64,000 nucleotides of DNA. It comes from Caballeronia telluris. Its GTDB lineage: Bacteria; Pseudomonadota; Gammaproteobacteria; Burkholderiales; Burkholderiaceae. This document shows, piece by piece, positions 18,188 to 27,276 of this stretch. The stretch lies in NCBI RefSeq assembly GCF_001544495.1, contig NZ_FCNZ02000023.1, positions 1 to 64,000 of the forward strand. The letters are read 5' to 3'. The first letter of the stretch is position 1. Each line of letters opens with the position of its first letter. The translations under genes and the position numbers were made by a program. The notes beneath the pieces were generated by a model, which had not been told where the DNA came from, did no database searches, and saw nothing but the letters and a program-made list of their open reading frames with translations.

Positions 18188-18310
18188 GTGTTTTACCTGG
18201 CAACGCGTTCCAGCCAGTTGATCGCGGAACTGGAGTCGGTGGTCGGCTTCCGTATCTTCGCCCGGATGACCCGCACCGTGGCGCGTCTCCTGCCGAGCGC
18301 ATCGGTGCGT
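18188..18310 (+). pseudogene. Remnant of a LysR helix-turn-helix domain
   Basis: The plus frame from 18188 encodes SSQLIAELESVVGFRIFARMTRTVARLLPSA. This looks like the second half of a LysR N-terminal HTH (the usual pattern is S..IAELE..VGF.LF.R.TR.V.LT.AG). Nothing upstream supplies the first helix and no effector domain follows, so this is a scrap of a lost gene, perhaps once a regulator of a neighbouring operon. The call rests on pattern recognition over about 30 residues. Confidence 0.4.
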
Positions 18311-18758
18311 GGCTGCTGCGTGGGTCATGCCCTAGCAGTACCCGCGGCATCGGACTATCCGAACACTGGAGTCCATGCACCCCGGATGCAACGCGCGCAG
18401 TCTTCCAGAAGAAAAGAGGCCGCGAGCGCCAGAAACGCTGAAACCGCGCCTGTCAGTATGTGTTCGACGTGCGTCAAACGATAGTGGCTCACTGTACATA
18501 GGTGTCGCCGATTGCCGTAGGCACGCCTACCAGCGTGGCATTTCCATAGCGCTTTGCAGCGGTGTGAATGTCGGCAGCACCGCGGACGGTCCGCTGAGAA
18601 CCCGACCTGAACGCTATCGCCGACTGGGCGAGGCTTGCGATATTGCTCCAGGCCGGGCATGCATGTCATGCGCGCGCTGGTCGGCTGCCAGAAACGTTGA
18701 ATGAACAGTCTGAACCGGCTCCTCCGTTCGCTTGGCATGATCGACGTCCTCACCGTCT
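18311..18758. other. Gene-free stretch between the LysR remnant and the cyclase gene
   Basis: Open frames exist on both strands but none has a recognisable domain, start signal or consistent codon use. I see no promoter or terminator that I would defend. Confidence 0.4.
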
Positions 18759-21700
18759 TCAATGAAGATTCGACTGACTCGTAAGCGCGTCGTTGATCGC
18801 TTCGAGCGCGTAAAGGAAGCCGGACCTTCTGCCCTCCAGCTCGAGCCGCCTGAGTTCCTTCATCGACGCCGGGTCCCGATTGCCTTTGCCATGCGAGACG
18901 AGCGCGCGTGCACGTGCCACGTGAAACGCGGAGAAGATCGATGGCTCACGGCGTGCATACGCTTCGAGGGCGGCCGCATGATGCGCGGCCGCATCCCAGC
19001 GTCCCCGATCGATGCATGCGTCCATCGCGTCACGCCGGAAGAGAAAGTGATTGTGGCTGACGGCCCCGGCGGCAAGCACGGCTTCGCCTTCCGCGAGCGC
19101 GCTTTCGAAGGTATCGATGTCTTCCGTCGCGCGCGCAAGAATCCCGAGATAGGCGGCGCCGAGGTAGGCCATGCCGGTCTCCCGACTGATCGAAAGCGCC
19201 TCGCCGATGTCTTCTAAGGCCTCGCGCGGATGCCCCGCGACGCGATGCAATTCCGCGCGCAACGCTAAGGCTTCGCCTTCGAATCGCCTCGATTTCAGTT
19301 CGAGCGCGCACTGTAACGCTGGAGCGACGTGCTCCCACGCGCGCTCCCAGTCAGCGCGATCGTGCAGACAATGCCAGGCGGCGTGATGCGCAACGGCGAG
19401 CGCCCGAAGATGACCAACCTTCTGCGCCGCGGCCACGCTGGCGAGCGCGGCATCGAGTGCGACGTTGGCCTTGCCCGCGAACCACGCGGTGATCGCGCGC
19501 ATCGGCAGGTTGGCGACCTCGATCCGCCCAAACCCGTGGCGCTGGCAAAGAACAATGCAGCGGCTAAAGGCGTCGTGCGCGCTGATCATCCGGCCGCGCA
19601 TGTACTCCGCGTCGCCCAGTCCGCCGAGTGCAGCCGCCTCCTGTTCCGGGTCGCCCAACTCCTGTGCGAGCGCAAGGCTCAATCCGTGCTCGCGCGCGCA
19701 GCCGTCGATCTCGCCGCGTGGGAAGCACAGATTGCCGCGCAGGGAATGAATGCGTGCCTCTTCGCACCGAAGACCTTCGGCGGTGGCGGCCGTGGCGGCG
19801 CAGTCGAGATCGGCCCATGCACCGTCCAGATCGTCAAGGACCCGCTTCACGGTCGCCCTCCCGATCCATGCGCGGCAACGCTCTGCGTCGGTCGTGGCGA
19901 ACTGCAAAACCCGTTCGAACGCCGCGAGGGCCGACGTCATGTCACCGGTGTCGTGCAGGATATTGCCGCGCAGGCATTCGAGCGCGACACGCTCGCCCTG
20001 CCCTTGCGCGAGTTCGACCCCTCGTCCGACGAGTTGGAGGGCGGATTCATAACGGTATCCGGATGCCTGCGATCGCGCCGCGTCGCAATAGGCGAGCGCG
20101 GCTTCGTGGTCCGTTGCGCGATCGAGATGCTCGGCCCGCAGGACGAGATCACGCTCGCCATACCACTGCGCGGCCCGACGATGCAACGTACGGCACCGGC
20201 TCTTGAGCAACCCGTCATAGATGGCGTCGCGAATGAGGGCGTGGTGGAATATGAATCTCGCTCCCTGCCGTCGCAGCAGGTGACTCGCGACAAGTGTTTC
20301 CAACGCAGCGCCCGCGCCCATTCCATCGACGAGATAGTCGACCGCCTCCTCTTCGAAGAACTGGCCGAGCACCGAGGCCGCCTGCAAAATGGTTTTATTC
20401 GTGGTATCAAGTCGGTCCAGCCGCGCCTGCACCAGACTTCGCACCGAGCCCGGCACGCCAGTCGCCGCCCCGCTCTCGGCATGAGCAAGCAACTGCTCGA
20501 GAAAGAGCGGGTTGCCCGCCGCACGCGAGATGCAGCGTTCAGCCAGATCTGGCTGTGCATTGGGAAACGAGCCGGCCATGATTCGTGCGTCCCCGGCGCT
20601 CAGCGGACCCAGATCGACGACCGAAACGGGCGCACTGTCTGCGGCAAGCCATGAATCATCGAGCGCTTCGCCGAAAGGTCGCGCCGTCAGTACCAGCACG
20701 GCGGGACACCCCGCCGCGGTTTCCGAAAGTGTCTGGAGATCCCGTAATGTCGAGCCATCCGACCAGTGAATATCCTCGACGGAGAGGAGCCGCGGCCGCC
20801 GGCGACTCGCGCGCTGCACAAGGCGTTTCACGACGTTCTGGCGTCCGCGAATACGCATCGCGTTGTCCATTGCCTCGTAGACCGCCCGGTCCTCGAACGC
20901 CATCGGACGACCGACGAGGTCGTACAGAAAGAGTGCATCGCCGGAGTCGACCAAGCCGTCGTTAAACGCGCGGTCAACGTCAGCCACACGGGTGTCGTCA
21001 TCGTTTGAATCGCCGAGTGCCAACAGACCGCAGACGAGAGACTGGATTGCACCCCGCCCGGTCGTCGCGCCGAAGTCGAGCACGAAGCCGCCATGGCAAG
21101 CGAATCCCGCGTTCCGGGCTTCGCGTTCGAATTCCTCGAGCAGCCGCGTCTTACCGATCCCGGCCTCACCGCGTATCAGAACCGTACGACCACTCCCAGT
21201 CTCGCGGCACAATGCAAGCACCGCTCGAAACGCCTGCAACTGATCGCTCCGACCAACCATCGGTCGGCCAACAGTCGAGCGTCGAATCCCGACAACACAC
21301 CAGGCCGAAACCGGATCTGCGAAGCCCTTGACCGATAGCGCGCCGCGTTCGACGCAGTCGAGCCGATTCGCCAGAGAGCGCCTTACCGCGTCTGACACCA
21401 AAGTCTCTCCTGGCCCTGCCGCGTCGGTGAGACGCGAGGCCAGATTGACGGTCTCGCCGGTGACGGTATATTCCCTGTGCATCTCGCTACCCGTCCCGCT
21501 TGCGACGACCTCGCCACTGGCAACGCCGATATGCGCGAATACTGGACGTGCGAGAGAGTGTGACAGACCGGGCATGGCGTCGCTGATCACGAGCGCTGCC
21601 CGTACGGCACGCTCGACGTCGTTTCCATGTGCGACGGGCGCGCCAAACAGTGCCATGACGGAGTCGCCGACATGTTTGTCGACGTGCCCTCCGTGTTGTC

Positions 21701-22100
21701 CGATGATGCGATCGACCCACTCGAAATATCGCTCAAGCACAGCGAGCACTTCTTCCGCGTCGAGATGCTGGCTCATATCGGTGAAGCCACACAGATCAGC
21801 GAAGAGCACGGCAACCTGCCGTCGTTCTCCTTTCGCGTCATGCAGACTCACCGGCGCGGGCGTGGGCTTGATTCTCGCCCGGAGTGCCGCCAACGCATCG
21901 AGCAGTTTGCGGCGATGCCCAACCAAAGTGACACCGAGTTCCTTCAGATCGTCCGCGGAAAGGTTGCGCAGCGCGTCGGCATCGATGGCGTTCTCATGGA
22001 ACGCCCGTTCATACCGCTCCATTCCGAGGCTGCGCAGCCAGGCGGCGACGTCCACGATCTCTCCCGGGCGGAAGGTCTCCACACCATTTAAAGATAGCAT
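18759..22100 (-). CDS. SAM domain-adenylate/guanylate cyclase-AAA ATPase-TPR regulator
   Basis: A 1113-residue multidomain protein. Residues 16-76 are a SAM domain (VDVAAWLRSLGMERYERAF). Residues 95-275 are a class III cyclase domain with both metal aspartates (D102 in FADLCGFT, D146 in KHVGDSV) and the base-selecting lysine K142. An AAA/STAND-type ATPase follows with Walker A GEAGIGKTR at 311-319 and Walker B-like LLSVEDIHWSD. The rest, from about residue 640, is helical TPR-like repeat. There is no membrane segment or signal peptide. Both metal aspartates are kept, so catalysis is plausible. The gene stands alone, and the signal it senses cannot be told. Confidence 0.9.
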   Translation of the reverse strand: MLSLNGVETFRPGEIVDVAAWLRSLGMERYERAFHENAIDADALRNLSADDLKELGVTLVGHRRKLLDALAALRARIKPTPAPVSLHDAKGERRQVAVLFADLCGFTDMSQHLDAEEVLAVLERYFEWVDRIIGQHGGHVDKHVGDSVMALFGAPVAHGNDVERAVRAALVISDAMPGLSHSLARPVFAHIGVASGEVVASGTGSEMHREYTVTGETVNLASRLTDAAGPGETLVSDAVRRSLANRLDCVERGALSVKGFADPVSAWCVVGIRRSTVGRPMVGRSDQLQAFRAVLALCRETGSGRTVLIRGEAGIGKTRLLEEFEREARNAGFACHGGFVLDFGATTGRGAIQSLVCGLLALGDSNDDDTRVADVDRAFNDGLVDSGDALFLYDLVGRPMAFEDRAVYEAMDNAMRIRGRQNVVKRLVQRASRRRPRLLSVEDIHWSDGSTLRDLQTLSETAAGCPAVLVLTARPFGEALDDSWLAADSAPVSVVDLGPLSAGDARIMAGSFPNAQPDLAERCISRAAGNPLFLEQLLAHAESGAATGVPGSVRSLVQARLDRLDTTNKTILQAASVLGQFFEEEAVDYLVDGMGAGAALETLVASHLLRRQGARFIFHHALIRDAIYDGLLKSRCRTLHRRAAQWYGERDLVLRAEHLDRATDHEAALAYCDAARSQASGYRYESALQLVGRGVELAQGQGERVALECLRGNILHDTGDMTSALAAFERVLQFATTDAERCRAWIGRATVKRVLDDLDGAWADLDCAATAATAEGLRCEEARIHSLRGNLCFPRGEIDGCAREHGLSLALAQELGDPEQEAAALGGLGDAEYMRGRMISAHDAFSRCIVLCQRHGFGRIEVANLPMRAITAWFAGKANVALDAALASVAAAQKVGHLRALAVAHHAAWHCLHDRADWERAWEHVAPALQCALELKSRRFEGEALALRAELHRVAGHPREALEDIGEALSISRETGMAYLGAAYLGILARATEDIDTFESALAEGEAVLAAGAVSHNHFLFRRDAMDACIDRGRWDAAAHHAAALEAYARREPSIFSAFHVARARALVSHGKGNRDPASMKELRRLELEGRRSGFLYALEAINDALTSQSNLH

Positions 22101-22448
22101 GCGGCCAGCATTCTGCAGCGTTTAGAGCGATTGCGCGCGGTGTCGGCAATGCAGTCGCCGCGCTGCCATCGGCGAGGCGCGGTCGCCGCCCACGTGCCGC
22201 TTCGTCAGCGCGTAGTTGGTGTGGCCGTCGGTGACGAGGCAGCCCACCCTGGCCGTCCGCTCGGCGCCCTGCACGTTCGCGATCAGCGGTAGCCACCTGC
22301 AGCGACGGGCTTTTGAAGTCGGGGTTGCCGGGAGCATGAGGTCGATTCACCTCGTCGACGAAGTTCGCCTTGCGATCGTGGTCGTCATGCGGGCCTGGTC
22401 CTGCTGGCACGTGTACGAAGTCGACGCCGTCAGTTCAAGCCGACGTGC
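22101..22448. other. Gene-free stretch, possible old insertion remnant
   Basis: Both strands have open but unconvincing frames rich in Arg and Gly. Some minus-strand segments look like a frameshifted mobile-element leftover, but I cannot name a family. No promoter is asserted. Confidence 0.3.
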
Positions 22449-23408
22449 TCACGCGCTCACCTCATCCCCGGCGCGCGCCTCGCGCCGTACCTCCTGCGGC
22501 GGGAGACCAAACCCGCGCATGAACGCTTCGCGCATATGCCGGCGGTCGCGAAAACCCGTCTCCTTCGCGATCACTTCCAGCGAGTGCCGGCTCTTTTCGA
22601 TCATCAACCGCGCGGCTTCCAGCCGCAGTCCTTCGATCGCCTTCGCTGGCGACTGGCCCGTCTCCACCGCGAAGACGCGGCTGAACTGCCGTGGACTCAG
22701 ATGGGCCGCGCTCGCGAGTTCCTCCACGGGAAGCGGCCGGCTCAGGTTCTTGCGCGCATAGTTCAGCGCGTCCTGGATGCGATCGGATTTCGGCGCGAGA
22801 TCCAGCATTTCCGAATGCTGCGACTGACCGCCCGCGCGCCGCTGGTGCATCACGAGCTTGCGCGCAACCGAGCGCGCGACTTCCTCGCCGTGATCCTTCT
22901 CGACCATCCCGAGCGCGAGGTCGAGCCCGGCGGTCATGCCCGCCGAGGTCCAGATGGGTCCATCGACAATGTAGATCCGGTCTTCCTCCACGCGGACATC
23001 CGGATACCGGCTCGTCATTTCGCGCGCATAGGCCCAATGCGTCGTCGCGCGGCGATTCGCGAGCAGCCCCGCCTCGGCCAGCAAGAAACCGCCCGTGCAG
23101 ATGCCGGCAATCCGTCGTGCGCGCGTCGCCGCCTTGCGCAGGAATACAAGCACTTCGGCGGGCGGCGGCGGGCTGAACGGTGCATTGACGCCCACCGCGA
23201 ACCACGTGTCGATCGACGCGCGCACGCTGAGCGGCCGCGTGCTCACGAACATGCCCAGCGAGGAACGCACTCCCCCGCCCGCGACGGAGTAGCTCTCCAC
23301 CCGGTAGAACGGCTCGCGCAATACGAGGTTCGCGTATTCGAAAACGGCCTGTGACGCGAGCGCCATCACCTGGAAGCCATCGCTCAACAAATATCCGATG
23401 CGGTGCAT
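22449..23408 (-). CDS. GlxA-type transcriptional regulator (DJ-1/PfpI domain plus AraC HTH)
   Basis: A 319-residue regulator with an N-terminal class I glutamine-amidotransferase-like (DJ-1/PfpI) domain, residues 1-165. The nucleophile-elbow cysteine is C104 in GICTGGFLLA. A C-terminal AraC double HTH spans residues about 210-310 (LPVEELASAAHLSPRQFSRVF, EVIAKETGFRDRRHMREAF). The amidase-like domain acts as sensor in this family, and the ligand is unknown. It is divergent from the SDR gene at 23539 and likely controls that small operon. Confidence 0.92.
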   Translation of the reverse strand: MHRIGYLLSDGFQVMALASQAVFEYANLVLREPFYRVESYSVAGGGVRSSLGMFVSTRPLSVRASIDTWFAVGVNAPFSPPPPAEVLVFLRKAATRARRIAGICTGGFLLAEAGLLANRRATTHWAYAREMTSRYPDVRVEEDRIYIVDGPIWTSAGMTAGLDLALGMVEKDHGEEVARSVARKLVMHQRRAGGQSQHSEMLDLAPKSDRIQDALNYARKNLSRPLPVEELASAAHLSPRQFSRVFAVETGQSPAKAIEGLRLEAARLMIEKSRHSLEVIAKETGFRDRRHMREAFMRGFGLPPQEVRREARAGDEVSA

Positions 23409-23538
23409 GTTGGTCCCCTATTCATCCGGTTAAAGCGGAATGTCCTGAATCACAACCTTATTCGTCATTTGAGCCGTCGTCAATGTGGACCACACTTGCC
23501 TCACCCAATCACCGAAGAACTTCAACTGGAGCACTTCA

Positions 23539-24360
23539 ATGAATCGACATCACCAAGGTACGGCGCTCATTACGGGTGCGTCGTCTGGCATCGGCGCGGT
23601 CTACGCCGAGCGGCTCGCCCGGCGCGGCTACGATCTGATTCTAGTTGCGCGCAATCACGACCGGCTCGTGAATCTCGCCGAGCGCATCACCAACGAAACG
23701 CGCCGTGGCGTCGAGATCATGGACGCCGATCTCACCGATCCCGCTTCGCTCGCTACGGTCGAAGCGACGTTGCGCGAAGACGCCAGCATCGCGATGCTGG
23801 TCAACAATGCGGGAGTCGGCACGCACACCCCGCTCGTCGACAGCGATGTCGACGCCATGTCGAGGATGATCGACCTGAACGTCACCGCGCTCACCCGTCT
23901 CACCTACGCTGCCGTGCCGGGCTTCGTATCGCGCGGCAGAGGCGCGATCGTCAACATCTCGTCGATCGTCAGCATCGCGCCGGAGATCCTGAACGGCGTC
24001 TACGGCGGCACCAAGGCGTTCGTGCTGGCATTCAGCCAGTCGCTGCGGCACGAACTCGCCAGCAAGGGCGTGACGGTGCAGGCCGTGCTGCCGGGCGCCA
24101 CCGCCACCGACTTCTGGGAAACCGGCGGTCTGCCCCTGGAGCACCTGAATCCGGCCATCGTGATGTCCGCCGGCGACATGGTCGACGCGGCGCTGACCGG
24201 CTTCGATCGCGGCGAAGCGGTCACGATTCCGTCCCTGCACGACGGCGCGAAGTGGGACGCGTTCGAGGCCGCGCGTCAGGCGATGTCGCCTGAGTTGTCG
24301 ACCAGCACACCCGCGCCACGCTACGTTGCCAATCACGTACAGACCGCCGGCGACGCATAG
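23539..24360 (+). CDS. SDR-family oxidoreductase
   Basis: A 273-residue short-chain dehydrogenase/reductase. The nucleotide motif TGASSGIG follows the start closely, VNNAG is the central motif, and the active-site serine, tyrosine and lysine lie in NISSIVS and YGGTK. The start at 23539 has GGAG at 23528-23531; the longer frame upstream lacks family similarity. The protein resembles the DltE/YqjQ-like cytoplasmic SDRs. It precedes an exported epoxide hydrolase and is divergent from the GlxA-type regulator, so a shared role in a reactive-carbonyl or epoxide response is plausible. Confidence 0.9.
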   Translation: MNRHHQGTALITGASSGIGAVYAERLARRGYDLILVARNHDRLVNLAERITNETRRGVEIMDADLTDPASLATVEATLREDASIAMLVNNAGVGTHTPLVDSDVDAMSRMIDLNVTALTRLTYAAVPGFVSRGRGAIVNISSIVSIAPEILNGVYGGTKAFVLAFSQSLRHELASKGVTVQAVLPGATATDFWETGGLPLEHLNPAIVMSAGDMVDAALTGFDRGEAVTIPSLHDGAKWDAFEAARQAMSPELSTSTPAPRYVANHVQTAGDA

Positions 24361-24450
24361 CAGCCGGTTGCGCCCGATACGAAAGCGAAAGCGCTCGACG
24401 CGAGCGTGGACGCAGTGCATCGCTGCATTTTTTCTGCAAGGAATACCAGC

Positions 24451-25788
24451 ATGTCAACCGTTTCGACACCTCAAACCCGGCGCAGCTCGTTCGTCAAGTC
24501 GGCGACGGCGGCCCTCGGCCTTGTAATGGCCGCAACCTTCGGTTCCGTCAGCGCGCTTGCGGCGACCGACCAGCCGGCCGCGCCGGCCGCGGCTCAGGAC
24601 GCATTGATCCGTCCCTTCCACGTCCATGTCCCGGACGAAACACTCGCCGATCTGCGACGCCGCATCGCGGCGACCCGCTGGCCCGACAAGGAGACCGTCG
24701 CCGATCAGACTCAAGGCGTGCAGGAGGCGAAGATCCAGGAACTGGTGCAGTACTGGGGAACCGGCTATGACTGGCGCAAAGCAGAGGCCCGGCTGAACGC
24801 GCTGCCGATGTTCGTCACGACCATCGACGGCGTCGATATCCAGTTCATCCACGTCAAGTCGCGTCACCCGAACGCGCTGCCCCTGATCATCACCCATGGC
24901 TGGCCCGGTTCCCCGCTTGAAATCGAGAAGGCGATCGGCCCGCTGACCGATCCTACGGCATACGGCGGCCGGGCGGAGGACGCCTTCGATGTCGTCATCC
25001 CGTCGATGCCCGGCTACGGCTTCTCGGGCAAACCGACGGATACCGGCTGGGGCCCCGAACGCATCGGACTCGCGTGGGACGTGCTGATGAAGCGTCTCGG
25101 CTATCAGCACTATGTGTCGCAAGGCGGCGACTGGGGCTCGGTCGTCGCGGACGCGATGGGGCGTCAGGCGCCAGCGGGTCTGCTCGGCATCCACGTCAAC
25201 ATGCCGGCTACCGTGCCGCCGGACGTCGCGAAAGCGCTCGGCAGCGGCGCGCCGCCGCCGCGCGGCCTGTCCGGTGCGGAGAAAGCGGCGTACGAATCGC
25301 TTGCTGACCTGTACAAGAAAGGCGGCGGCTACGCGGCCATGATGGTGACCCGCCCGCAAACGGAGGGCTACGGCCTGGCCGATTCGCCCGCAGGCCAGGC
25401 GGCGTGGATGTACGACAAATTCGCGGCCTGGACTTACAGCGGCGGCGATCCCGAGCGCGCGCTCACGAAAGATGAAATGCTCGACGACATCACGCTCTAC
25501 TGGGTGACGAATACATCGACGTCATCGGCACGGCTCTACTGGGAGAACAACAACAACAACTTCAACGCCAGGGAGCAGAGGACCGCCGACATTTCGGTTC
25601 CGGTCGCGGTGACGGTCTTTCCTGGCGAGATCTATCGCGCGCCCCGAAGCTGGACCGAGCGCAGCTATCCCACGCTCAGTTACTTCCACGAGGTGGACAA
25701 GGGCGGTCACTTCGCAGCATGGGAACAACCGCAACTTCTCGCCGAAGAGCTGCGTGCGGCGTTCAGGCCGTTGCGCCGGCAACAGTGA
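24451..25788 (+). CDS. Exported epoxide hydrolase, EHN-domain a/b hydrolase
   Basis: A 445-residue epoxide hydrolase with the N-terminal EHN domain (RPFHVHVPDETLADLRRRIAATRWPD) and an a/b hydrolase fold: HGWPGS oxyanion motif, nucleophile D227 in GGDWGS, and H420 in GGHFAAWE. The N-terminus carries a twin-arginine-like stretch (QTRRSSFVKSA), then a hydrophobic core and an ALAATD cleavage region, so it is exported. AAGGAA at 24438-24443 supports ATG 24451. These enzymes open epoxides to diols. The substrate is unknown. Confidence 0.9.
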   Translation: MSTVSTPQTRRSSFVKSATAALGLVMAATFGSVSALAATDQPAAPAAAQDALIRPFHVHVPDETLADLRRRIAATRWPDKETVADQTQGVQEAKIQELVQYWGTGYDWRKAEARLNALPMFVTTIDGVDIQFIHVKSRHPNALPLIITHGWPGSPLEIEKAIGPLTDPTAYGGRAEDAFDVVIPSMPGYGFSGKPTDTGWGPERIGLAWDVLMKRLGYQHYVSQGGDWGSVVADAMGRQAPAGLLGIHVNMPATVPPDVAKALGSGAPPPRGLSGAEKAAYESLADLYKKGGGYAAMMVTRPQTEGYGLADSPAGQAAWMYDKFAAWTYSGGDPERALTKDEMLDDITLYWVTNTSTSSARLYWENNNNNFNAREQRTADISVPVAVTVFPGEIYRAPRSWTERSYPTLSYFHEVDKGGHFAAWEQPQLLAEELRAAFRPLRRQQ

Positions 25789-25863
25789 GATTCCGCTGTC
25801 GATGCTCGATGCGACGCGCTATCCCGGATAGCGATCGGCGAAACCCCCAATGGAGAAACCGCC

Positions 25864-26088
25864 ATGCCGGAAAGGATGAACCAACGCCGTCGCCGCTTGC
25901 TTCAGACGACCATCGCAGGCGCCGGTCTGTTCGAAGTCGGACTCAGCGGATTCGCTCACGCGCAGTCGGCGGGAAACACAACGCGCGCCGGGGTCAACGC
26001 AGCGACACGCGCGTTATCCTTCGTGTTCGAGCCCAACGATGACCCGCTGTGGGCATCGGTCCGTCTGAATATCGGTGCGTTATGCACC
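25864..26088 (+). pseudogene. Truncated secreted-protein gene, signal peptide only
   Basis: A good ribosome site (GGAGAAA) precedes ATG 25864, which begins a classic Tat leader: NQRRRRLLQTTIAGAG, hydrophobic core, cleavage near AHAQSAG. About 45 residues later the sequence loses any protein character and runs into the 3' end of the convergent LysR gene at 26089. The frame stays open to 26283 only as LysR antisense. The mature domain is missing. From its neighbours I infer a lost hydrolase of the same operon as the epoxide hydrolase. Confidence 0.6.
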
Positions 26089-27006
26089 TCAGTTGAATCC
26101 CGCACTGCCTCTCGGCTCCATGAATGTGTGCCGGAAGTACTCGCGCACCGCGTGCATCCCCGGACTGATCTCGGCGATCCTGCGCCACGCAAGCCCGACG
26201 GTCATCGGCGGAACGATGTCGCGCAACTGTCGCGTTTCGATGCGCCGGCCTTCGAGCGACCACGGCCGGTACACCATATCTGACAGGATCGCCACGCCGC
26301 TGCCATTCGCCACCATGCTGCGCACGGCCTCCACCGATGACGTGCGCAGCTTCACGTTCGGCCGATAAGGCGTGTCGGTCCAATAGCGCAACGCCGTGTA
26401 CGCGGCCTCGTCCACCGTCAGCATAACGAACGGCTCGGGCGCGACGTCCGCGAGCGTGACCTGCTCTCGCCTGAGCAGCGGGTGCTGTGCACCCAGCCAG
26501 AGACGGCGCGGTGAATGAATCATCGGCTCGAGCGTCAATTCGGGATTGTCGACGTTCGACGTCAGCAGCACCGCCATGTCGTAGCGCCCCGAAATCAGCC
26601 CTTCTTCGATGGCCTCGCGATTGAGTTCGTGCAATTGAATCGTGAGCCGCGGATACTGCGCGCCGAGCCGTTGCAGATGATGAGGCAGGAAATAGCCGAG
26701 CACCGTATAGCTTGCAGCGAGCGTCAGCGTGCCGGAGAGCGTGCTTTCGAGGTTGGGCACGCGCATCGCTTCGTCCACCGACGACAGGATCGTGTACGCG
26801 TGATTCAGAAAGTGCCGCCCCGTATTGGTGAGCGTCACGCCCGCCGCAGTGCGCAGAAAAAGCTGAGTGCCGACGCTGTCTTCGAGTTCCTTGATCGCCG
26901 TAGTGACCGCCGACTGCGAGATCGTCAGTTGCATGGCGGCCTGTGAGATCTGGCCCAGTTCTGCCGTCGCCACGAAGTACTTCAGTTGCCGCAAGGTAAG
27001 CGCCAT
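26089..27006 (-). CDS. LysR-family regulator next to the pxp operon
   Basis: A 305-residue LysR protein: HTH at 1-60 (ALTLRQLKYFVATAELGQISQAA), effector domain after about residue 88. The start is ATG 27006. The frame stays open far upstream through the antisense of pxpA, but no LysR protein has such an extension. It is divergent from pxpA across about 270 bases that hold a strong AT-rich palindrome, so it probably regulates the pxp operon. Its sequence is clearly different from the two hmf LysR proteins. Confidence 0.92.
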   Translation of the reverse strand: MALTLRQLKYFVATAELGQISQAAMQLTISQSAVTTAIKELEDSVGTQLFLRTAAGVTLTNTGRHFLNHAYTILSSVDEAMRVPNLESTLSGTLTLAASYTVLGYFLPHHLQRLGAQYPRLTIQLHELNREAIEEGLISGRYDMAVLLTSNVDNPELTLEPMIHSPRRLWLGAQHPLLRREQVTLADVAPEPFVMLTVDEAAYTALRYWTDTPYRPNVKLRTSSVEAVRSMVANGSGVAILSDMVYRPWSLEGRRIETRQLRDIVPPMTVGLAWRRIAEISPGMHAVREYFRHTFMEPRGSAGFN

Positions 27007-27167
27007 CTCGTTCGGACCGGAAAATGATATCGAGCCGAACAATATCGTATTTCCAGAGGTCCGTCGCCGATACGGGTTTTCCCCGGTGCGTCGGAGGCTC
27101 GTCGTCCTGCGATGCTGGCGCCGCGCGCGTTTGCGGGACATTAAAAAAACAGATGCCGACGCATAGA

Positions 27168-27183
27168 AAAATAGAACTATTTT
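27168..27183. promoter_or_regulatory. AT-rich palindrome between LysR and pxpA
   Basis: AAAATAGAACTATTTT is a 7+7 perfect inverted repeat with a 2-base centre, in an otherwise GC-rich stretch. It lies about 95 bases before the pxpA start and about 160 before the LysR start, which suits an operator for the divergent pair. Protein binding is inferred. Confidence 0.4.
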
Positions 27184-27276
27184 GACGTTCTGCCGGAAGT
27201 TAAGGTTTGCGCGACGGACCTCGGGCATCGAATCGAAAGCCCCAGGCCAGCAACGACGCAACGGAGAACACTCGGC

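Noticed and set aside
18355..18762. A 135-residue minus-strand frame as a gene
   Set aside because: No domain, no ribosome site and an amino acid mix typical of a random frame; it lies among decayed sequence.
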